Shown: positions 56,439-64,000 of the stretch, piece by piece
Layout of the letters: each line of letters opens with the position of its first letter
Position numbering within the stretch: the stretch's first letter is position 1
From: Lunularia cruciata
Taxonomy: Eukaryota; Streptophyta; Marchantiopsida; Lunulariales; Lunulariaceae
Length of the DNA stretch: 64,000 bases
Reading direction: 5' to 3'
NCBI GenBank assembly: GCA_948567375.1
Contig: OX419762.1
Span: 58,137,034-58,201,033 of the forward strand
Notes under the pieces: generated by a model
Databases searched by the model: none
The model's input: only the letters and a program-made list of their open reading frames with translations
What the model was told of the DNA's origin: nothing
Translations under genes and position numbers: made by a program

Positions 56439-57533
56439 ATGGATTCAGACTTTCTAAACAATCATATGAGAAGCAAGTACCGAATGTCATATCAAAGTTT
56501 TAAGAAATTGGTTGATGAGATTGAACCACCTGTGCCTACTATGTCTGAATTGCTATATGCTAGAAAAAGAGTGGAGTTAGAAAAATGTGTAGTTGTAGTT
56601 TTACATAGATTTACACACAATTCACCATTGAGAACTCTTACTGATCTATATTGTCTTGGTGAATCGACTATAGTGAAGTACACTATAATTATAGTCGAGA
56701 TACTAGCAAACAAAGACAAAATATACTCTAAATACATCAAATGGCCTACAATAGCAGAATGTATTGAGAGCATGTCAAAGTTTGCACAGATCTATGGAAT
56801 TACACAAATCATTGGTTGTATACATGGTACACATATCAAATTGAGAACCAAACCAGCTATGGGATTTTATCCTGAACACTATAAGAATAGACACTCATAT
56901 TACTTTGTTCTGCTACAAGGTGTTTGTGATGCGGATCTTTGGTTTTGGGACTTGTGTTGTACAATGTCTGGATCTACTCACGATGCTGCACATTTACGAC
57001 AGTCCAACTTATATCAGGCAATGGAATCAAGGACAACTCTCACTCAGCCAACACTCATTTTGCCACAAGAAAACCATACGATATAAGTGATTCCACCATT
57101 AATCCTTGGAGATATAGTCTATCCATTATGTCAATGGTTGTTGAAATGTTGGCATTGACATTCACATCAAGGAGAACTTATGCATAATGTATTTGACAAC
57201 CATATATCAAAAGCACGTGTACGTGTGGAGAATGCATTTGGTCAGTTGAAAGGGAGATGGAGCATATTGAGGGACTGTCCAATGCAATTGGAAGTTGTTC
57301 CAAGAGTGACACTTGCATGTGCAGTACTACACAACTTTGTAATTCAACAAGGAGAACCATTACCTATTGACGTCAATGTAGTGGATGAGCATATGAATGG
57401 AGCACATATTTTGCCACTCCCAAGAGCTACAACATATAAATGGAGTACAACTAGAGGTGAACTAGTAAAAGCAGCTTTGTACAAGCAATTCAAAAGTACT
57501 CATGCTCATCTAGATATATCAAATGTAGTTTGA
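56439..57533 (+). pseudogene. Harbinger-type transposase (DDE_4 family), broken
   Basis: The first frame (56439-57086) starts MDSDFLNNHMRSKYRMSYQSF, the HARBI1-like N-terminus, and includes LYCLGESTIVKYTIIIV (helix-turn-helix-like). The catalytic region reads IGCIHGTHIKL, where the family has DGTH, so the first catalytic Asp is His. VCDADLWFWDL holds the second Asp and GSTHDAAHLRQSNLY follows. The frame then stops at 57084. The rest continues as LGDIVYPL, shifts frame, and resumes at about 57180 with NHISKARVRVENAFGQLKGRW, which holds the catalytic Glu, and ACAVLHNFVI. With one catalytic residue lost, a stop and a frameshift, it is not active. Its role would be to cut and paste the element at TWA sites. 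Confidence 0.8.
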
Positions 57534-57553
57534 GAGTGAATGTATTTACTTAC

Positions 57554-58630
57554 TCAAGATGGCGGTCCACATTGGTTTTTTTTCAAGATTTCAAGCTCCA
57601 TACGTTTTAGCTCAAGCATTTGGCTCATTAAATCCATCTTGCGCTGTTCTTGAACCATCATCAAGTCAAATTTACGATCTTCCTGCAAGGATCTCTTCTC
57701 ATTTGCTTCCTTCACTACTTGAGTAAATTCAAGCATACACTTTTGCATTCCGTCTTCACCTTCTTTTGATACTCTTCACTTTTTGTTACGTTGCCCAACA
57801 ACACCAGGTTGGGCACAAGCTTTTGTCTTGGGATTGATTATGGCATGATTACCAATTGTCTCTAGAGAAGGTGTAGAGACTTGTGATGTTTCTTTCTCAT
57901 CATCAGATATCAAAACATCTATATATGATTGTTCAATTTGATTTATATGAGATGCTTCCTCACTCCCATCAATAGTTTCATCAGTCAAGTCTACAAACAC
58001 TCTCTCACTAGTTATTGAAGTGTTAATACCACCATCACATGCTCCTGGAATGCCTTGTTCTTTGGGTGAACCACCTCTAATTCTATGCATTTGTTCATAG
58101 AACTCCCATGAACTTGGTTCTGTGCCTATGGTTTTGTTTTCCTTTTTCAACCTTGTATTTTTTAACTAGACCATCAAGCTTGTTCCTGAGAATATGTGAC
58201 TCATAAGGTGGTGTTATACTGATAGCTTCAATGAACCTATTAGCAAACACCTTCCACTAACCCTGACTTACATTGCCTTTGTTATAATGATTAAAATAAA
58301 TATCTTCATACATATCAGAAAAAGCCTCACATGACTAGAAATCCACTCCACTTTAGCCTTCTTCGAAATGGAAACACTTGTAAACACAACTGACAACAAT
58401 AGAAAAATAATCAACATACTAGTATTTTAGAATAGTATTCAAATCTACATATGAAATAGTCAAAATCATACTCTCACAAGAGTATCCTTTGATGATGAAT
58501 TTTTCTTTTTTGCACCAAGCTTCTTCTTGGATGGAGCCTGCAAATCTTTCACCAATGTAATTGGTTCCATAGGTGGAAGAGCTCTCGTAACATTTTCATT
58601 CTTAACAATCTCTTCCATTCTGCTGCACAA
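57554..58630 (-). pseudogene. Myb/SANT-like DNA-binding protein of the Harbinger element, broken
   Basis: The minus strand carries a start-like MEEIVKNENVTRALPP near 58618 and a lysine-rich segment (PSKKKLGAKKK). After a possible intron or decay (about 58500-58380) come AKVEWISS and pieces matching the trihelix Myb pattern (a W, a middle KGNVSQG-like part, then SHI..KLDGLVKK). The C-terminal half is open: 58150-57776 (acidic, with FYEQMHRIRGGSPKEQ) and 57748-57554, a long charged coiled coil (EANEKRSLQEDRKFDLMM through MLELKRMELEILKK). In this transposon family the second protein helps the transposase enter the nucleus and bind the ends. Confidence 0.65.
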
Positions 58631-58899
58631 AATTCAAAAAATATATATGAAAAAGTTTAATTTGACAGAGAAATTTCATCTCACCAATGTCATTATAATA
58701 TTAATCTATTATCTTCAGTTTTAAATCACACATGACAAGCATTGTATAACCTTCAATTCAAGCTATAGAATAGCCCAACACATCTAGAAATGAAAATGTT
58801 ATAATATATTCTATATCTGATCCATCTCGAAGGTCAAAAATCAGAACCCTGATATGTTTGCTTAGAAAGTCGATATGCTTGCTCTCGAGAAAACTGAAC

Positions 58900-59530
58900 C
58901 TGTCATAGAATGGGACATTTGTAAATTGTATTGCCCGTTATATCACCCAACCCATTAACCTTGAAAATCTCTAGGTCGAGGGACTCAACCGGAGCTAGAG
59001 CTGGCTTACGTATCAGCTCCGGCTGAGGGTTTCGGAGCTGAGGGTTTGAACGTCAGGCAGACCTTCCGTGCGCATGAGCTCCAGCAGAATTATCACTGCC
59101 GTATTTTGTCTTTTAGTGGGCTGCCGGAGCCCGAAAGACCCATGTGAATTGCATAAGAGCGTCCGAACGGAGCAGATACATTCGCAGTCAGATCCTCAAG
59201 CCTCCAAGTTTGACTGCGGACTACATTGGCAGTCACCGCAACCTACTAAAAGAGTACTTCTCTACGATTCTATTCACTTAGTGAAGCAGCACAATTTTTT
59301 ACCATGGGTGAGGTCTGGTGAACGGGGAGGGCAATTGGGAGAACTGGTGGGATTCGATATAAATCTCAATGTGGGGTGGGAGGTCGGAGTGCAATTATGT
59401 TTGAGGTGGACTTTGTGGGCTCTCCATGACTCTGTGGGTAATGGCAGATATCAGATAAGTTTGCAACTCAGGTAGGATTCACATGGATCTCAAACAGATT
59501 CTGTGAATCTGTTTTAGTCAGCCCATACTA
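58900..59530 (+). other. Unrecognised open frame region
   Basis: A frame from the ATG at 59074 to 59475 (134 codons) begins MSSSRIITAVFCLLVGC, which looks like a signal peptide, and continues without any domain I know. No neighbours or splice sites support it. Just upstream, AGCTCCGG and GGAGCT motifs repeat in both orientations (58990-59045). Confidence 0.25.
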
Positions 59531-59580
59531 GAATGAGGTCTTGATGGTCTTCCCATCCTTCATTTTTCTACGCGGTCGTC
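59530..59580 (+). mobile_element. Very short 3' end of the REL-type non-LTR element
   Basis: GATGGTCTTCCCATCCTTCATTTTTCTACGCGGTCG matches the terminal bases of the copies at 8, 42 and 55 kb in plus orientation. Confidence 0.65.
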
Positions 59581-59961
59581 CTTCTTCTCCCATTCCGGTG
59601 ACTGGTGATGGAAGGAAGTCTTGGGAAGTGGCTTTACCTTGAGAGGGATAGACGTACATGTCACCATGACAGAACTCGATTGAGGAAGGAATGATCATGT
59701 GGAGAAGTTCACTTCAATCAGATAGATTATGAGACTAGTTCGTAGTTGCTCTTGTTGACTGGAAATCATTGAATACAAATTATGGATTGTATGTATGATA
59801 TCAGAAACATGCACCGACAGTTACCTATGCAGGTAAACTCAACACCAAAATTTGAGACATACCCTAAACCCGTACTGCCAAGTCTATTTGCTCATTCAGC
59901 GGACTGACATGAAAAGAAAAGAAATGTACTCTTAAAACTTACTTCTTATTGTTCCCTTTCT

Positions 59962-60012
59962 ATCGACATTGATAGGTTTTCTACGCAAGTTCGAATCCTG
60001 CCTGCCGTGATC
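59962..60012 (+). other. tRNA-Ser-like 3' half (remnant)
   Basis: A CTATC-GACATT-GATAG hairpin is followed by GGTTTTCTACGC and AAGTTCGAATCCTGCC. This is close to the long variable arm and T arm of eukaryotic tRNA-Ser (B-box GTTCGAATCC). No matching D arm or 5' acceptor strand was found, so this is a fragment or a tRNA-derived SINE relic. Confidence 0.35.
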
Positions 60013-60489
60013 CAATTAATGAGGCAATTTCAATTAAACCATTCCCTCACGCAACGAATGAGGAATAGTCCTATTCATATGTAATTGTTACTATTCATGT
60101 CTCTGTCAAACTTATCATGCTTACGAAATGAAAAATATCAGATTAAATTTTAAATATCAGATTACATTTTATCATACTTAAAGAAACGAGAGTATGAAAG
60201 TAAATGAGATACGATAAGAATAAACACTGACATCATTATCAATAAATTGATTTCGCCGTTAAAATTAATTTTCAACCATTCTCTCATGCAAATGGATTTC
60301 GATTTTCCTCTAGTAGTTTGAAATTAAAGGATGAGCGAAATGAGCGAAATGAGCGAAATACTTTATGAGCGAATTGACCTGGTGGTACAAGTATATTGCA
60401 CTATGGAACTACTGTATGTATAAGATTTTTTAGATCCTCAAGTCCCAAGTTTGTAACAGTTTGAGTATATTTCGTTATGGAACTACAAG

Positions 60490-60834
60490 TTGCTCTTGCC
60501 CCGTCGTCCCCGACGGGGCAAGGCAGTCCCGAGTGACGTAAAACTCGTCAGGAAATTCGTTTATTGCCCTCCGGACACAATGAAGGAAAACAGAAATTTT
60601 CGAGCCCCGGCCTTAAGAACCGTTTCCGTCATCCCAAAAACGTCTATTATGACACTTCGCTATGAAGTCGGATTCTGTCAACCACTAAGGACGAACATCG
60701 CCGGAAATCAAGGGGGATTCCGTCAGCCGCTAATCCCTCGACCAATCAGGACCAGGCGCACGACAAGGACTGAGTATTCTTTTGTACACGACTGGGAGTT
60801 TCAGAAAGAGTTTGGACGGATGTACAGGGGATAA
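60490..60834 (+). other. Unidentified arginine/proline-rich open frame
   Basis: A 114-codon frame opening at a TTG, in a short island richer in GC than the AT-rich surroundings (60480-60835). It contains RRPRRGKAVPSD and PLIPRPIRTRRTTRTEYSF and ends WEFQKEFGRMYRG. No domain is recognised. The abrupt change of composition suggests an inserted fragment. Confidence 0.25.
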
Positions 60835-61200
60835 ATAATAAACTGTTAGTGAACTTTGTCAAGAGATGGTCAAGGGATGAAGTCAAGTGCTGATAAATGA
60901 ATGCCCCCGTTTGTAATTAATAATTGTTTACATTATATCACTAGCAATTTGCATTTCATGTATAGAAATCAGGCATTATATTATTATATATAATATAGGA
61001 TGCTTAGGATGGCCTTATTGAAATAAATCATTGTCAAAAGAGATGATGTGGTTTTGATTTTTTTTTGGGTGGTTCTTAGAGTGAGATTTTGTAATTTTTT
61101 AGCGGATCCAAAATGCCGCTCTCAACTATTTAAATTCAAATTCACCATCTACAAATGCAAATGTTGTGTGCAAATGCAAATGATGTGTGCAAATGCTCTT

Positions 61201-61320
61201 GTCAGTAAACTAAACCAATGTGTTTTGTGATTTTGTATTGGTGTGGTGGTTCATTTCCATGTCTGTAAACTAAACTAGTGTGTTCTGTTGTTTCACATTG
61301 GTGTGATGGTTCATTTCCAT
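61201..61320. repeat. 60-base tandem duplication
   Basis: Two units of exactly 60 bases, each with GTAAACTAAAC near the start and GGTTCATTTCCAT at the end. Just upstream (61150-61195) the octamer-like ATGCAAAT and TGTGTGCAAATG recur three times. Confidence 0.85.
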
Positions 61321-61329
61321 ATATTAGTG

Positions 61330-64000
61330 CAGCGAGTGAGTTAGAGCGAGTTATGGAAAATCTTTGCGGAAGCAAAGAAATTAATTGAAGGTCAAAGAAT
61401 TTTACTCCAAAAATGCATAAAAAATTTAGCAATGGGAGATCAAGAACCTAATTGCAATGTAAGCTCACATTTGGATGCAGAACCAACAAGTTAGATGCCA
61501 ACGAGTGGCTATCTAGTGGCAACGAACAGCTTCGGGTGCCAACGAGCAACATCAAGCAAAATCCTATTTAATCCCAAATTAACACATTACACCGGGCGTG
61601 CAACCTGCACAGACCAGATTCATCCTAAACCAAGCACTTTATTAACCCTAATCTGTAATTAACTTTATGGTGTGACAACTAAAAACTCCATATCCTTTAT
61701 TTTCTATGAACTACCTCTTATGGAGTTTGCAAATAATAAAGAACTTGGCAGAAATTCCATAGTGTGACTCTTTTTTTTTTCCGACACACTATTTAGTCAA
61801 CGCTTTGTAATAATCTATATGAAAATATATGAAGCTTCGTAAATCTATTTCTGTTATTGATCCAGTAACTTTTTTAACTGAAATCCCCTAATGTATCCAC
61901 AAAATATTTTCAGGTCTTATTTTGAACATTTGGGCTCTCATATTCTCTTCCTTGGAAAAATTTAGGAAGCTCCATGAAACTTTTGTAGCTTATGACTGAA
62001 TGACAATACTGACTAGTTCCGACAATGGGTATAACAAACATGAGAGGTCTAGTAGGGAACAAGAGTTTGTTTTAGTTTGAGGTATTTTAAGCTCTATGAT
62101 CTGTTAATAATTCCAACCAGGTTAAGGTAAAAGTTTCAGAAGTAGCAAGTACTATGGTACACACTTGTTGCTCATAAAGACTAACCAAACACGATCCAAT
62201 TTTTGCAATGGTATAACAATTTTTAGTGATTTCCATAGTAAACATATGAGGGAGGTATCCATGCAAATTTTATTCAGTGCTAGAGTAAAATAAATGATTG
62301 GGAGCTAAGGCACTAGTATTAAAACCTATAATAGTAAAACGGTCATTGGGACGCTTGGCCACACAAAACTATTATAGAGAATTATTGACTTTTTATAAAT
62401 ATGGATGTGAAGTCAATTATGATATGCTAGGGAGAATATTTGATTTTTGACGTGAGGTTTCAACTTTTAAGGCTCAATGGCTATTTCCGTACTATGAGGT
62501 CAAGTCAGATTGTCTTTTAGCCTTAGTTATTAAGTCATGGGATATTTTCAGACAAATATAGATTAAAATTCCCATTTAGATAGACAAATTTTTTCTAAGG
62601 GTTGACAATTATAGTTATAGATGTTATAAAAATAGCCAATTCCTTCCATCTATCTCTTAATTTTTACTGCAAACGAGTAAATAAATATAATATAGCGCTT
62701 TCTGATGGAATACCGAACATTCTGTACTTTTTCATTCCTATGTACCATTTTCAGACTTTGTTAGTTATTCGACTATAAAAATTAGAAGTAAAAGAGGTTA
62801 TCATAGATTGATGTTTGAATTTTCTCCTGATCATCTATTTTGCTTTTATCGAAACATCTCAAAGGAGAAATATTGAAGTGTTATGACTAATTAAAATTCG
62901 TTCAAAAGTGCCTAACCTAAAGATACAAAATTTATGAACAATATTCTTACCTAGGTTTTACTTTCATTATATTAATATTTATCTGCATATTTAATTCAAT
63001 AAAAATCATAATTTTAGAATACCATAGATCAAATAATTCCAATAAATAATTTTTTCCAACAACTCAAGTAAATAATTCTTAAAAAAAATTGGATTGAGTT
63101 ATTTTCATATATTTTACACAAAAAATATGAAAATTCATATCTTTCTATTCTTGTTGAGTGATGAAGAATGTGACTATTCAGACAATTATCTATGTAATAG
63201 CCATAATTTTGGGGTGGAACCATATTTATAATAAGTTCAACCTAAGCATTTGTATAATATTGTGTACTATTATTCAATCTTCTTTTTATTTGACAGAAGG
63301 GTATTTCGAAGGGAAGGCCTAACCAACATTGGAGCTTGTTAAATTTTTTTAAATTAATTAAATCTTATTATGAAAAATAAGGCTCCAAATATTATAAAAA
63401 TTAAAAATATATACAATTTAAATATTTCCTATTTCTTATTTATTTTGAGAATCAAATGACAATATAAGATACATTAAAAATTGCTTTCCATTGTATTAGT
63501 ATTGACAACTAACTCTCTTGTACCTTTCTTTCTTTCTTATGATTTTATATAATATATATTTAATAAACCTATTGCATGTACTTGATTCAATTCCTTAGGT
63601 TCCCGGGCTAGCTTTTATTTGACCTAAATCAAGCCCATGTATGGAATAGGGTCTAAAATTTTGAATTATTTCAGTATTATTAGATCCAAATTATTATTTA
63701 TGTTTAATTAAAATTTATTTCACTAAAAAATATTTTTTGGATTTATAAATTTATTTTAGTAAATTTATCACAAAAAAGGAAATGAAACAAGTTAAGCAAA
63801 AAAATTATAATATGAAGTATCTTCAGAAAATAATACAGTTGATGAACTTTGTATCATAACGGAGTATATGACAAAGGAGGAACAAATCAACAAACCTATT
63901 AAAAAGGTTTTGATATATCAGAAAATTAAAGATAACTAAAAGATACGACATGGAAGTTTCTCCTAGATACATGGATCTTCTATAAGCCTCCCCCTGTTTA
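61330..64000. other. AT-rich stretch, no gene seen
   Basis: Strongly AT-rich with no open frame of note. A short run of CCAACGAG-like repeats occurs at 61495-61550. Texture and composition suggest old non-coding or transposon-derived DNA. Confidence 0.45.

Larger units (their letters stand above)
56080..58900 (+). mobile_element. PIF/Harbinger DNA transposon (decayed), two genes facing each other
   Basis: A transposase on the plus strand (56439-57533) and a Myb/SANT-like DNA-binding protein on the minus strand (58630-57554) converge. This is the standard two-gene content of PIF/Harbinger elements. Possible terminal repeats are weak: GGGGTTCGGGACTTGCAAATGTCC at about 56096-56119 (after TAA) partly matches the reverse complement near 58907-58935. 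The outer limits are therefore uncertain. Confidence 0.7.

Noticed and set aside
1-64000. CRISPR arrays, bacterial operons, ribosome binding sites or riboswitches
   Set aside because: The window is eukaryotic; no regularly spaced direct repeats with unique spacers and no operon-like gene packing were seen.

Overview
This window looks like nuclear DNA from a land plant with a repeat-rich genome. The two recognisable host genes are a GDP-L-fucose synthase (about 5.06-6.01 kb, +) and an intronless CAF1-type deadenylase (49.46-50.28 kb, -). Both read like land-plant proteins. I lean towards a bryophyte or another early-diverging land plant, but the sequence alone does not settle this. The rest is mostly transposable elements in several states of decay, plus one 200-base assembly gap (43008-43207).

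Layout. 1-4.5 kb: mostly unassigned, with one probable small gene (3.64-3.94 kb, -). 5-6 kb: GDP-fucose synthase. 7.96-9.1 kb: 3' end of a non-LTR retrotransposon carrying a zinc finger and a restriction-like endonuclease. 11.2-31.9 kb: a three-level nest. The outer element is a Ty1/copia element (-). A chromodomain Ty3/gypsy element (+, 14349-30564) sits inside its pol gene. That element contains a solo LTR of its own family (17289-17872) and, in its integrase, a third Ty3/gypsy element (19450-29231). 32-33.2 kb: an unidentified gene fragment. 34.3-35.5 kb: another copia relic. 37.6-42.2 kb: two tail-to-tail relics of one chromovirus family whose LTRs carry heat-shock-element-like arrays. 42.2-42.85 kb: a second copy of the non-LTR 3' end. 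43-49.4 kb: nothing recognisable. 49.5-51 kb: CAF1 with a long pyrimidine-rich leader. 51-56 kb: unassigned sequence with short non-LTR 3' ends. 56.4-58.65 kb: a decayed PIF/Harbinger DNA transposon with both of its genes. 59-64 kb: AT-rich, mostly unassigned.

The most interesting item is the innermost gypsy element. Between its protease and reverse transcriptase it carries a full C5-cytosine DNA methyltransferase, with motifs I, IV, VI, VIII, IX and X in canonical order and the catalytic PC dipeptide intact. At the C-terminus of the polyprotein, where chromoviruses have a chromodomain, it has a complete PHD finger. So one element encodes a DNA-methylation writer and a probable chromatin reader. 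The copy is dead: about 21 in-frame stops, mostly TAG, but very few frameshifts. This suggests decay by C-to-T change of methylated cytosines. Its LTR parts are arranged B-internal-A-B-A', as if an LTR-LTR circle had been opened inside an LTR, yet a 4-5 bp target duplication flanks it.

Limits: this is reading by eye. Reading frames may begin at non-ATG codons because the true starts are unclear, and introns in host genes were not proven.
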